A stretch of 64,000 bases of DNA from Metallyticus violacea (lineage: Eukaryota; Arthropoda; Insecta; Mantodea; Metallyticidae): NCBI GenBank assembly GCA_030762175.1, contig CM060830.1, positions 47,577,501 to 47,641,500 of the forward strand, written 5' to 3'. How positions within the stretch are numbered: position 1 is the first letter of the stretch; the number at the start of each line of letters is the position of its first letter. Positions 1 to 11,665 of this stretch are shown here, piece after piece. Made by a program: the position numbers and the translations under genes. The notes below the pieces were generated by a model. It was not told where the DNA came from, did no database searches, and was given only the letters and a program-made list of their open reading frames with translations.

Positions 1-90
1 AGTAGTAGTAATAGTAGTAGTAGTAGTAGTAGCAGGAGTAGCAGTAGTAGTAGCAGGAGTAGCAGTAGTAGCAGTAGTAGCAGTAGTAGC

Positions 91-166
<76 letters not shown>
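1..166. repeat. (AGT)n microsatellite
   Basis: Trinucleotide repeat of AGT with scattered AGC and AAT variants in the first 90 bases and a purer stretch after that. It runs off the left edge of the window, so the true length is unknown. Confidence 0.97.
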
Positions 167-287
167 ATATATAGTAAAATATTGGTTAAAAAATCTTGCA
201 TATTGCGCGGGTCTTTGTACTATACCTGCTTTCGCAATACATTAGGAAATGGATGAAATTTCACAAACCAATATTTAACTCTTAAGA

Positions 288-320
288 GACAGCGCGCGCG
301 TGTGCGTGTGTATATATAAA
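288..320. repeat. Low-complexity GC/GT/TA run
   Basis: Alternating purine-pyrimidine stretch passing from CG through TG to TA dinucleotides. It is a simple repeat with no other signal. Confidence 0.7.
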
Positions 321-390
321 TTGTTTATATAGTCTCTAAAGAGGGTTTGTCAATTTCATTTCGGTTATTCCATTGTGTCAATATGATTTG

Positions 391-669
391 GAGCCGCCAA
401 GAGTGACTGAGGTCTTAACGACATGGTTTCATTAGCAAGAAGTTTGGGGTTCGACCTTGCTCGGACCGTCCTCTCTGACTGGCATTTTTCCCAGGCTTTC
501 CTCATTTTTCATTAATGGTAAATGCTGGGGATATGCCGTAAATTTAGGCATGGAATGCTTTGTTCCTTTAGATTCCTTCCCCAATATCTCATTTCACCTC
601 ATGTATCATCAGTGTCCACTGCCTTATGCCTCAGTAGTAAAACGGGAGTTAAACGATATATATATATAA
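391..669 (+). mobile_element. SINE A, diverged copy
   Basis: Old copy of the Leu/Ser-tRNA-headed SINE. The tRNA-like head is degraded but the B-box-like part (GGGGTTCGACC) survives. The body follows in the family order: CCGTCCTC, TTTTTCC, TAAATGC.GGG, CCAATATCTCATTTCA, TGTATCATCAGTGTCCA and GCCTCAGTAGTAAAACGGG, then a TA-rich tail. It is clearly more diverged than the copies at 46.7 and 60.0 kb. The short reading frames in it are by-products of the SINE. Confidence 0.88.
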
Positions 670-2862
670 AGGTTTCAAAGTTAAGCAGGCGAGTTGTTTG
701 CGCTCAGCAAGGCCCGGAAGTTGGAAAAAATGTCGTTTCTATATGGGTGACATATTTAAATGACGGATAGAAATGAACGTGTTTCTGTATATTTGGAGTC
801 GCTAGGGCCAGTGTACATTTTGCCTTTTCTGCCTTTTTTAAGATTTAAAACATTTATTTGCCTCTTTTGGATCGTTACGGATTTTTCTGCGATTCTTTAC
901 GCATTTTAAAAAGCACATAAATAATTTCAATATAACGAAGTGAAAAATGTTGTAATAATTAAATTACTTGTTCACCTTACAAAAACGTCTATTGAGAATC
1001 TTTATATACATTTTATTTCTTTTCATGCAGTCGAAAACTTTCTCAACCCATTCACCTAAACTCTTAAATAGAAGAACCTTCGTCAGTGACAGGATACCTC
1101 GGACATACGAATACCAGGAAATGGAGAGTATGAGGGAAGTATTGCACTTTTGTATAGTCCTGACGAACGAACCTTGTTTCGATCTACACGAGACAATTCT
1201 AAGTAATTTGTAATGGAGGTAATTTCTCAGCTGCATAAATGTAACAAACAGTTTTACAAGGGAGCAATATGAGAGCGGTTCAGTTGTGCAATAAACCGTC
1301 CCTACAATGTGTTCAGTACGAAAGTAAGAGAGGTACTAACCTAATTCCCCTATAAACGCATAAACATCAAATGAACTCGACCAGAAACCACTGCGCATCT
1401 TTTGTTCATTCACCAGAACTATTCAAAACTACTTTGTCTTGATCAGCATTTCCATGATATCCTGAATGTTCTGTTGTAACTAGTATGAGTCCTTCCGAAA
1501 TAACTTATATTAAATATGGTTCATTCACTTCAGTGGCAATAGGACGTTCTTTTCCCGTAATGAAAAATGTTCTCTCTGACAAGCGGCTGATTAAGACAGT
1601 TGATGCTTTAAATATTGTTGCTTTTAACTTAGAAAAGTAAGTTTGAGTACTTTAATTGTGTGATAAATAAATTATTAAGTATCTTAAATACCTTTTTTCA
1701 TTCATTATGAGTGATATTACTCTGTCTTTACTTTTAATAAAGACAGAGTAATTTTATTTATATCAATGCCTATTCGCAGTATTTTAAGTGTCCTTTTACC
1801 TGCCTATTTTAACCAAAATAAATGAATGAACTTCGGGCTCTGGTGATCAGAAGTGAGATGGCGCACCGATAGTTTCTAAGTAGTCAATGAACAGGGTAAC
1901 CTTTCGCCAATTATTTGTGCTTCATCCGTAATTGTATACATTTACTAAGTGGACTACAGTTTCAAAACAGGAACTCAATTCTGTCAAACTCGAGGTGTTC
2001 AGAGGATCTCAGAACGATTACTCCCAGCACAATGAAGGGAGTGGCTACAGCTTTTAAATTAACGGATTTCTTCCAGCAGCGGACACTGGCAGGCATGCAA
2101 TGAATCAAGCGCCCAGTGTGAAACAGCGACGATCTACTCTGCGATATAAATTTAGCCCAACAATATTTTCAGGACTAGCAACCCCATCCCACCGCCGCTG
2201 TGTCAGGACTCTTCTGAATAATTAGGCTATCGCCTGACCTTATCAAGGCTGACCCCGTGTAGGAGAGGCGTGAGTTATCTGCAGCTGCTGCAACCCTATA
2301 AGTTAGCAGGGCAAATGACAGCACCCGGTCACTCCCTGGGGTTTCTCTTGCATGTTCCGCTTCCTTGTACAAACTCTAACCTCATGCATGGCAAAAATCA
2401 AACGGCGATCATTTTCACGCTCTTATCACTGTTTGGGTTCAACAGGTAACAACACATGCCTCTTCTGGTTCATTTGTTGCTGTTTAGGAGAACACGTTCA
2501 TTAGTTTTATGTATTACCTTCCGCTAGGCGCGGGGCTTGGTAGCTCTTCGTTGGCCACGCGGGTCTGGTAGATTTATTTGTTTCAAATTCTCTTTATTTT
2601 TCTCATTTTTAGGTTAACTTTTATTTAGATGAAAATGCTTATTTAGCGTTATTTCATTATACTTATACAAAGACTACCAACATTATACCGGAATAGTAAC
2701 TACTCAAATAAATGTAAGCAAAATTCAATGATATTTACGGACATGTAGTTTGTACCAATACAGCAATTATCAATAATGAATTATTATATATTATATAAGT
2801 ATGGTATCTTCGTTCTATTTCTTCCTATAAATGAAAATGAAATTCATAAATAATAATAATAA

Positions 2863-2863
<1 letters not shown>
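670..2863. other. No gene recognised
   Basis: AT-rich sequence without a recognisable coding family. The short frames at 964-1236 lie on both strands opposite each other and show no domain. About 2080-2450 and 2520-2570 are more GC-rich than their surroundings, which may mark an old repeat, but I found no partner in this window. A strong hairpin at 1716-1752 is listed separately. Confidence 0.6.
1716..1752. other. Perfect 15-bp stem-loop
   Basis: ATTACTCTGTCTTTA, a 7-base loop, then its exact reverse complement. The stem is unusually long and perfect for AT-rich spacer DNA. No flanking gene gives it a role. Confidence 0.85.

Positions 2864-2916
<53 letters not shown>
2864..2916. repeat. (ATT)n microsatellite
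   Basis: About 17 ATT units, nearly pure. On the minus strand it encodes a poly-isoleucine run that artificially lengthens a reading frame. Confidence 0.97.
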
Positions 2917-2918
<2 letters not shown>

Positions 2919-3980
2919 GATAATGACGATAGTAATTTATATTCTCAACTATACAATACATTTCATCATCAAATTTGTCTCCATCGTCATCTTTCTCTTC
3001 TTCAGCTTCATAAGAAGTTTCTGAAAATAGTTCATCCTCAAAATCAGAATCATCAGTTATATAAATTGTCACCTTCTGGAAGGACATTATCATTGAAAAG
3101 CAGACGATGAACTTCTTTCAAATCCTCGACGTTTGTATATTATAGCTCTTGCTGATGCACAGGTCGAAAGAATCACGTCCGCTTGCAATGACAAAGCAAT
3201 TGTGCAAATATACAAGATAAAACAATATAGTGACACCAACAGTATATTATGGTCCAGCGGATGCACAACTACAAGTACTTGATATTCATTCCTGCAACTC
3301 AACAGACAGATTATGTTATCGCTGCAGTAAAACACCGAGAACGAAATGTCCAAGTAAGGCAATTATGTAGGTACTTTCTTAGAAAAGTATAGCATCTAAA
3401 TGATGCTACGGGTCTCTCAGACCCCTAGCGACTAACGGAAGGTTAAAAATCTCAAATTTTTAAGAATTCCATATGTTTACTTCAAGAAATTTCTCAAATT
3501 AATTCTTTTTACTTTTTCATTCGGTTAGCAAGACTGCTCCCTCCCCCAAATATGCTATTTACACGTCCCCTCTACATTTTTCATATTATTTGCAAATCCT
3601 CTTTTAGTTCAGAAAATTGATTCGCCAATAACTCGTCCTAGAATTTTATTTCTCATTTTATTCTTTAAACAGCTTGCATATAAAGAGTATTCAATTGGTT
3701 CCTTCAAACCTTAAAAGGACAAATTGAACAGCAAATCATCTATCCCCCCAGTTCCACTCAATATACATTTCTTCAGCTGGACTCTTGATTAACAATTCAT
3801 ATTTGAAACATTCAGTATATTAACACGTTCTGAATACAGTTTTAAAAATAATATCTTCGAAAATATGAATTAAATTGCTTTATTGCTTAAAGAAGTTAAA
3901 TTAGTATTTTTGTATTTATCAATTATTAAAATGGAATGTTTTATAAATTTAGTTCCTAAAATAAACTTTTCAGACCAATA
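2917..3980. other. No gene recognised
   Basis: AT-rich spacer. On the minus strand about 2960-3070 encodes a short acidic stretch (DDSDFEDELF, then EEEKDDDGDKFDDE). Acidic segments like this occur near the N-terminus of some transposases, but there is no further support, and the frame upstream is closed by stops. Confidence 0.5.
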
Positions 3981-4099
3981 TACAGGGTGTCCACATGAAA
4001 CATACCTGATTAACTTGTAAGGAAACTATTAGTCCTAAAGATTTGTAGTTTGCAGTGTCATGAAAAGTAACACAAACTATTTTATGTTCTTTTGTTGCA

Positions 4100-5325
4100 G
4101 GTGCTGAAAAATTACCAAAGATAACAGCAGCACAACAGAGAGCTCAGTGCATGGTGCGGTTCGCTTAAATTAAATCAACGGACTTTCAGACGGGAGCCAC
4201 CAGATATTTAAGACGTGTTTCGATAAGTTTTTACATATGGGGAGTGTTAAGGATAGCCTGACTTGGACAACAAACCAGGGAAAGCTTGGCTAGAAACCCG
4301 ACAAAATCACTCCTTAGAGCGTCATGAGAGCTCAACATCCCATGCTCAAGATGCATAAAAGACTGCGTTTATATGCCCGATGACCAACCAAAACGCCAAA
4401 ATTTTGCTACTGAGATCTTGCATTGCATTGACGAAAATCCTGAATGTGGTTTTTATCGACGAAGCAACCTTCCACACACCAGGAAAGGTTAATCGTCACA
4501 AGGTACGCTTTAGGGGTTCACAAACCCGTAACGTTGTTCGGGAACATGTCAGGAACATTGACAAAGTGTATGTGTGGTGTGCCATCAGGCGTGACGTAAT
4601 TGTCGGACCATTTTGTTCACAGAGGATATAGTAACGGTGTCATTTATCTTGATATGCTTGAACAGTTTGCTTTTCCACAGGTACCCCTTTGCAGTCAAAT
4701 GTGATATTCCAGCAGGGTGGTGCCCCACAGCATATTCGTATCTCTTTGAACAGAACGTTTCTACAGTGATGGATCGGACCGGATTGTTCCACTGCTTGGC
4801 CAACGCGATCTCCAGACATAACTTTTTTTGTTGATTTGATTTATTTACGGACGCTCTTTAACATCTCAGGACATCAGCGTCCCATTCAATTCATGGCGTA
4901 AAACGGCCGACAAATTTTGATTAGGCGCTTCTTTTTTCAGGCTTGAGACTCTTTTTCATGCGGTAAATGCAGACACGGGACCCACGGCTTTACTTCCCTT
5001 CCGAAGGAAGCCATACTTAGCATTTTTACGTCCCAAAAAATCCATCGATCCTGGCCGTGATTGAACCCGCGATTTTGGGTTTAGAAGGCAAGTGTGCTTA
5101 CCACTAGACCACCAGGACCGACTCCGACATAACGCCTCTGGATTTCTTCCTGTAGGGCTATATGAAAGACATGACCTATGCTACACCTGTATGTGATCTT
5201 GGAAATCTTCACCTGAAAACTGTGACAGCCATCAACACAATCACTGCCGACGGCTTCATAATACATTGACTGAGATCGAATATAGACTATACGTTATGAG
5301 AGCTACCAGAAGTGATTACATAGAC
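4100..5325 (+). pseudogene. Transposase remnant (DDE_3/IS630 type), split by a SINE
   Basis: Broken transposase of the insect family whose core reads FSDEATFHTSGKVNRHN..., YLDML..., QQDGAPPH and SPDLTPLDFFLWG. Seen here: an N-terminal trace (ITAAQQRAQCMVRFA, 4120-4165); FIDEATFHTPGKVNRHKVRF near 4450-4510 with the first catalytic aspartate at 4458-4460; then YVWCAIRRDVIVGPF. A frame change follows, and then YLDMLEQFAFPQ and IFQQGGAPQH. In the last motif the second catalytic aspartate has become glycine (codon 4716-4718). WPTRSPDIT ends at the SINE. After the SINE the frame resumes as DITPLDFFL, with the next tryptophan turned into a stop, and runs to TEIEYRLYVMRATRSDYI near 5325. Several frameshifts and stops and the lost aspartate make it dead. 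Confidence 0.88.
4823..5125 (-). mobile_element. SINE B inserted in the transposase
   Basis: Minus-strand copy of the Val-tRNA-headed SINE. Its head lies at the right end (5045-5125) with A-box-like and B-box-like parts, followed by the body signature GTAAAAATGC.AAGTATGGCTTCC and TTCGGAAGGGAAGTAAAGCC. The A-rich tail lies at the left. It is flanked by GACATAAC at 4815-4822 and 5126-5133, a target-site duplication within the codons for PDIT of the transposase. Confidence 0.93.
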
Positions 5326-5589
5326 AATACAAAACTTTTGCTTTGCTCTTCATGATACAGCTAATCTCTAGGTCTATTAGTTTCCTTACAAACTAAAATG
5401 AAATCAGGGAAGTTTCTTGTGGACACACTAGTGAATTTTTAAAGAATATGCATATTTACTATAGCAGCTTTTGCCAAACTGTGGTTTGCGAAACATTGAA
5501 ACTGCTTACAGAACTTATCGTTTAATATATAGGTACAAATAATGAGTTACAAAAATATTAAGCGTAATTATTGAGGTTAACTAAGATAA

Positions 5590-6900
5590 ATATATAAAAT
5601 CTCTCTGGTACCTGGTTTCCTAAACCAGGCGTGTATATCAAATTTTCCACTTATTATTATAAACTGTAAAATACAATCTTTCTTCATTATTTTACAGATT
5701 TTCTTAGACTAAAAGAATATAATAAAATAATAAAAATAACTCAAAATTAATTAGATGAAACCAAAATATAAATTTACTACTACTTCCCAATTTAATATTC
5801 CAAAATATACAAAATCTAAAAAATTAACAAATTACTGGGAGCAAGTAAGAATTATAGCTGGTCACCAGCTATTCTATCCTAATTTATTACATTACTATAC
5901 TTCTAACCACTGGTTACCTGCGGTATGTACTGGTATTCAGTACTTTTACAGGAATTTCTCTTAAATTTACATTCAACATTTAAGCATTACAGTTATTAAT
6001 CTTTCATGTCCCTTGAACCTATCTCAGTCATACTAATCATCTTCTCTTTAACAGCTTACTTCATTAAAGTTCATTATTCACTATTAATCTTTTCTACTTA
6101 TTTCATTTATTTATACCAACACTTTAATTCATTAAACACTATAACCTCGCTTCCACAATATCACTCTCCATCTTTTCTTTCCAACCCTCCGTTCCTCCAT
6201 TTCTCTTGATCCTCCTCGACCCCTGATTACACCATTTTAGCGCTCTGCTCCTCCTCTCCGGACAACACTTCTCTATCCTCCATCTCCTCCCGCCGCTCAT
6301 TCCCGTGGATCTTCAACACCCTTTAATCTTCTTCTGTAATCTTCCTTCTTCCATCTTCTTCCCGGTCCCGTAACTCTTATAGGTAAAAACCTTCACCTGC
6401 CTACCCATTCTCTACTTCAGGTTGTAAATCAAAATTATTCCCGTCTATTATAAAGTAGGTATCTTCATCTCCTTCATCACTCCCTTCTTCCTTGCCTTCA
6501 TCTTCTCCTCTAACATTCTCTTCCTGTTGATTTAATTAAAGTTATTTGGTATATTTTCTATTCTTTTTAAGTTATGTGTGTTTTGGAATTGACTTTGTAT
6601 ACGTATGCGTTCAGGTCTTCTTACTTCTTCCTCATCTTCTTCATTATTTCTTATTATCTGCTCTTGTGGTATCACCTCTTCCAGTGCTAGATTGTTTATT
6701 CTGAATGTAGCCTGCTTAAGGTATTTATATAGACCCTTATTTTTAAGTATATGTGTACATTCAAAAATATGTGCTCTGGGTTATCCTGTGTTTTACAAAA
6801 TCTACATATCGTCCTGGTTTTGTTAATTTTTTTCAGTAAGTTTTATAAGGTCCGTGGCCTGTAAGGTAATGTACATGCCTTTGGTAGGTGGTATAACATT
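5590..6900 (-). mobile_element. LINE (non-LTR retrotransposon) remnant: C-terminal zinc-motif region and 3' part
   Basis: Read on the minus strand, about 6900-6600 encodes KINKTRTICRFCKTQDNPEH, then IFLNV. This CxxC...H pattern resembles the segment after the reverse transcriptase in many non-LTR elements (usually CxxCG..E...H.LF.C). An acidic, polar stretch with stops follows. From about 6260 down to 5600 the sequence is shared with 25181-25965, which fits a common LINE 3' region, with 25.2 kb a 5'-truncated copy. The terminal part of both holds a CCTGG...CCAGG stem-loop (here 5613-5631, 8-bp perfect stem). No poly-A tail is seen. The LINE clade cannot be named. Confidence 0.6.
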
Positions 6901-8822
6901 TCTGAAAAATGTTGTTAAATAAATTTACATTAGTTGAAAGTTCTCCTGCCTGCCTGGGCATTTTCGCATTCATGCAGTCATTGAACTTTTTTTAGTTTAT
7001 GTTCTATTTCCTTTAAGTTGTTGCATTGACTGCAAATTATTAAATTTACTTTCTCGAAGCTACCTTTCTTCAAACAATAAACAGCGCCCCTTAATTTAAT
7101 CAATAAGGTTAACTAATGAAAAGACAAGTTGAAGGCAAAGAGGTCGGCCAGCACAAGCTTTTGCCGGACTATCAAAGAAGGCCATAAAAGTTTTGATGTT
7201 TTTCATAATTACTTGTTTAAAACTCATTCTTTGCACTCATATATGTAAGAAACAAGTGTAGAAACTGTTTTAAAACTAGAATAAGAACTCAGAATACATC
7301 TTTTTCCTATTAAGCTCGAGAAATTGTGATTTTTAAGTGAAATCTCTCTTAAGGGTTCTGCGTTGTTAACTTACATATTTCAGAACTCATCATATTACAT
7401 GTAGCAGTTACTGCGAAAACAAGTTCATAAAGAGCGATGTTCACTTTTTTATTTCTTGTTAACATGAACGCTATGAATATTTAAGGCTAGTAATATGAAA
7501 TGTAATTTTGCGAATCTAAATAATTAATATACAATATTTTAGGTGAATGTAAGCCAATACGCTTCGAGTTAAAGTTGCACAAAACACTATTTGTTATATT
7601 TCTATTTATCTATCCATTATTGTATTCGGGATATACGAATGACTGCTCATAAACATGCTACAGTACATGAAAGATAACACCGAAATTATTTCGCTGAAAC
7701 AATACGTCAATGGTCAAACTGAGTATTATATATTGCAGCAGCTGCAATGGTCAAAAGTTCCCAATTATGAAGTAGTATGAAACAAGTCCTTTGTGGTATT
7801 TTCAAAAAGCTAACATTATAAAAGTCAGATTAAAAAGAACAAATTTCAAAAGGTTCTGATATCTAAGAATCAAGACATTTAATTCCGCTTAGAAACAGTT
7901 TGGGTATACAATTATAAATAAAGTAAAGTTAGTCCTCGCCGTTATACATATATATATAAAATATTAGACTTCAACACGCCTAAACCTAAAAAAGTTAATA
8001 AACTCAGAGAAGAGTTCGATTTTCAGACCATATCCACTTTTTTGTATGTGCATGTTTTTTCATACTGTACACTGAAAAATAAAGTACAGCCCCATCAAAA
8101 ATAGAGAAAATAAATGCTTGGTGAACAGGCTTTGCACCAAGCGATCAAATAGTCCCTCCGCAGTGAAGTAGAGCTTGCTGGAACTTTGAACTAAAAACTA
8201 TTTTTTTTTCTTTCTGTTATATTGTACATTACGAAAAATTTATCCAGGCAATAAACCTAAAAAAAAAGTGACAACTTTAAAAACGATAAAACTCGTTCTC
8301 CTAGTTCCATTTCCTCCTTCAACTAAGGAGTGAACTTTATTTCCCGCAGTGATAGTAAAACTTCGCGATGGCTGAGAGATTTATAGCTTGTGAATTGTGA
8401 ATTGTGCTTACTTTTGAAGCGATCATTTTATCCCCAAAGGTCGACCTGCAAAAGAGCAATGTAAATAACAAGCTTTGTGGTGACAGGCACTGAGCAAATG
8501 TAGATTTAAAGCGGCGCCAGCTGGTCAGCTCATCAGCAGTTCAAATGTTAACATCTCCGCACCCTCTTCAAATTCATGAGCTTCAAAAGTAGCTGGCACC
8601 TCTTCAATAAAAGAGGATAGCAATTGTCTTATACAATCTGCATTTTCTTTAACCATTTAGCTGTTCGTCTCAACTGCTATCTCCAGCAAAAGCACTTATT
8701 TTAATTCATTATTTTAATAAGCCCCTATGAAATATGAGAATTACCTCTTGCATTTTAAAGTTATGTTAACACTTCAGAGAAAAGGATTTTCCAAATCAGA
8801 ATTCCTTATTACGTTGACTATC
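6901..8822. other. No gene recognised
   Basis: AT-rich sequence. The first 200 bases could still belong to the LINE remnant. Nothing else could be recognised on either strand, and no repeat partner was found within the window. Confidence 0.55.
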
Positions 8823-8824
8823 TA

Positions 8825-9875
8825 CGAGGAGTGTTTGGAAATTATTTTTTGAACCTTGTTTATTAGTGAAAATAATTTAATGCACATAGAAACTCTCAAT
8901 ACATTCCCCACCAACGTCAATACATCCCGTTGCCACTTCCTGGTAGCTTCATTATGGCGTAACGAAACCATTGTTTGGGAGTACTACGTAAAACTTCCTG
9001 AATTTCCTCGTTGTTGCTGAATATTTTACCTCGCAGCGAGTACTTTATGTTGCCGAACAATGCATGATCAGATGGAGCGAAATCCGGTGAATATGGTAAG
9101 GTGTTGTACAACAATGAACTCCAGCGATGCCAAATTTGCGGTCATGGTAGCTGATGTAGGTCGCGCATTGTCATGTTGGAGGAACATTCCTGTCGACCAC
9201 TTCCTCCTTCACAGTTTCTGAATCCGTCTAAGGCGTGCAAAGGTCTCGCAGCACACCTCGTTGCTGACAGGAAGCCAGTCCATACCTGAAGTGTCCCAAA
9301 AGATGGTGATCATCTGCTTGCCGCAGCACCAAACTGACCGGACACTTTATGGATTGGACTTACTTCTCTGGTGTGTGGTAGTGACGCACCATTCACCAAA
9401 TTCTCCAAAAAATTCGGATCTTCATTGTACATTTTCTGTAGCCGACGGACTTCAACTTTTTAACCTGATGTGTCTGTGTCAAGTTCCATAGGACCCAATG
9501 TGCTCACATTTTTTTCAAATTCAAATGGTCGTACAGGCTTCTGAGGCCTGTCTGACATTCCATTTCATCAAAGGTGATGAGCCGTTCAGCCATAATCAGT
9601 TCAGATGCAACCACAGTCATAATCAGTTCAGATACAACGGCAATGCTGACGGATAACCATTACTCATATTCTTCTGAGCAGTTTCCCTGCCGCTGGCGAA
9701 CCCATTGACCCAGTAGTAAACTATCTTTTGTGCAGGAGCTTCTTGGCCATATACCGCAGTTATGTCTATGAATTTCTGTAGTTTTGACGCTCTCTTTCCA
9801 TAAAAACCATGTAGTCCATGATAGTCACCTTCCATCTTGTTCACGCCTTTCTCTACTTGACAGCATATGGACACT
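8825..9875 (-). pseudogene. Mariner-like transposase remnant
   Basis: Minus strand. The C-terminal part at 8917-9114 is clear: PYSPDFAPSDHALFGNIKYS, then SLRGKIFSNNEEIQEVLRS and KQWFRYAIMKL. It matches the mariner block HPPYSPDLAPSDYHLFGPLK...LRGK.F.S.EEVQE, including the aspartates of SPD..PSD. Upstream, EDPNFLENLVNG corresponds to NPNFLDRIVTGDE but the catalytic aspartate is lost. At 9700-9780 FIDITAVYGQEAPAQKIVYY resembles the helix-turn-helix segment. The left edge TA-CGAGGAGTGTTTGG (8823 on) looks like a mariner terminal repeat; the other end was not found. Many stops and frameshifts make it dead. Confidence 0.82.
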
Positions 9876-10960
9876 ATCCCTTAGCTACACATCTGCTGCA
9901 TGGCACACCAGTATCCATCCTGCATTTAGATTCGTAAAAAAGATTATTAATCATTTCCTAACGCCCGTCGAGTAAAAATTACTTAATGTCTCCCAATTGG
10001 ATTCCCCATATCTAAAATGTCTATTTTAAGGAATTTTAAATTTTCAAACATTAAAATTTCTTATTGCGGTTCTTTTATTTTTAAAATCATTGAAACGTAA
10101 TCTAAAATAACTCAAATTTTCATTTGTGGCATGATAATTCACGGTTATATTTGAAATACATTGACATTTAATTAAACATTATTTTACAATTTTTATTTTC
10201 CGATAATTTGTGGCCGCATTCTTTGAATTAACAAATGGACAAAACAATTTTCGGCGCTCGCTGCAAGCATGCTTTGTTTGGTCCACAGTCAACAATCACG
10301 ACACCTATCTCTATAATACAGATTAAAGCTCATTATTAAACAAAATTAATATTTTCAGCATTGGTGATTAAAGTTGTATGAGCGAAAGTGCAAGAGAAAG
10401 TGGTCCATCAATGGATGAGCCACTGGCATAATTTTGGCCCACGGGGCTTGCATTCATTTGCAGAGGTAGCCTAAAAATAACTCTGTTTTTGAAAGACATT
10501 AAAACCTATTGGATTTTCTTTCTCAAGATGTTTTCACGATGTGAATAATAACATGTATGCGTTATTAATCATTAAATGTTATCATATTACATAAAGATTA
10601 TTTAGCGAAGATAGATTTTGAAGATAATGCAGCAAATAAATGAGATATTTCAGAAATTACAATTAATAAATTACTTAATATTTTGTGTGATTTTAAGATC
10701 CTTATGAGAAACAGATGTTACATTTTTCATAATTTTACAGTATTCAGTTTGTGCACATTACTTAAGCCTATGCTCATAAAAGTAATATTAGAAGATCTCA
10801 ATCACACACGTTGTCTTATCTTCTTCAATAGTCTATCAAATGATATTTCCTCTTCTTTGCTGCATTATTTCCAAATTATTTCCAAATGCCTCTTCACAAA
10901 ATAATTTTAAAATATGAAATATATGTGACGTCATCATAAAATCGACTAGTTAAATTAAAC
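9876..10960. other. No gene recognised
   Basis: AT-rich spacer with short frames only. Nothing in it resembles a protein family I know. Confidence 0.55.
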
Positions 10961-11665
10961 ATAATTTTGACCAATCACAGCGCGATATCGCGGTGAAATA
11001 ACCGTAAAGGTTTATCAACTCCCTTTACCACGCGAAGTGCATTTGTCTTCTGGTCAGTGTATACACCCACTATAATTCCCGAGCACGCATCACTGAGCAC
11101 TTTTGCTAGTAGGCGGTAACGAAGTATTGATAGAACAAAACTATGCGCTATCGACAATCATAACGTAAAACGGAGGGTTCTTCAAAGCGCTTTGGTGACG
11201 AAAATCATTTTGTACGTGCGTAAGCAACCATAAATTTTAATAAACACGTTGTTCAGAATGAAAAAATGATATCTCTGTTTTGTTTTTATTAGTTGATATT
11301 AGTAACGGTAGAGATTGTAATAGTCGACTTTCGTGTATTTCGTTCTCACGGTTTCTGAATAGATAGGTATTTATAAATAAATATAACATTTTATACAATT
11401 GTTTATTTCTGTGCGCAAATTTCAAATATATTTGACCTTTATTCTTATTCTATTCATGAAATATCCCTAAATCTGTATTTGGCTCTTCTCTATTGGCATT
11501 AATGACAATGGACATAGTTTGAAAAGTTAGCTATTCATAATAAAAATATACAGTTATTACAATATTGTAAGCTTAGTTTAGTGGCATTATATTTAAATTC
11601 TTATTTTATTGGTAAAATAGTCCTAATAAATATCACTCGAGGGTTTGGGGCTTTCTCACTACGTT
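10961..11665. repeat. Repeat E, copy 1 (about 0.7 kb)
   Basis: Shares its whole length, in the same orientation, with 21143-21873. Landmarks common to both in order: CCAATCACAG, GTGCATTTGTCTT, ACGCATCACTGA, CACTTTTGCTAG, GGAGGGTTCTTCAAAGCG, AACATTTTATACAA, ATTTCAAATATAT, TCTATTCATGAAATA, TCTATTGGCATTA and AGTCCTAATAAATATCACTC. No coding capacity, terminal repeats or A-tail were recognised, so the class is unknown. A 12-bp palindrome CGCGATATCGCG (10981-10992) sits near its left end in this copy only. Confidence 0.85.

Larger units (their letters stand above)
3983..5430 (+). mobile_element. IS630/Tc1-mariner-type DNA transposon with TIRs, inactivated
   Basis: The left end (CAGGGTGTCCACATGAAAC, preceded by TA) and the right end (GTTTCTTGTGGACAC) are inverted repeats. 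The match continues inward for about 55 bases: CCTGATT and TTGTAAGGAAACTA on the left have reverse complements at 5374-5410. Without the SINE B and its duplicated target the element would be about 1.14 kb, close to family size. The outermost bases on the right are degraded. It carries the transposase remnant described next. Confidence 0.85.

Noticed and set aside
2815..3093. Minus-strand protein with an acidic region and poly-isoleucine
   Set aside because: Half of it is the (ATT)n microsatellite; the acidic part alone is not enough to call a gene.
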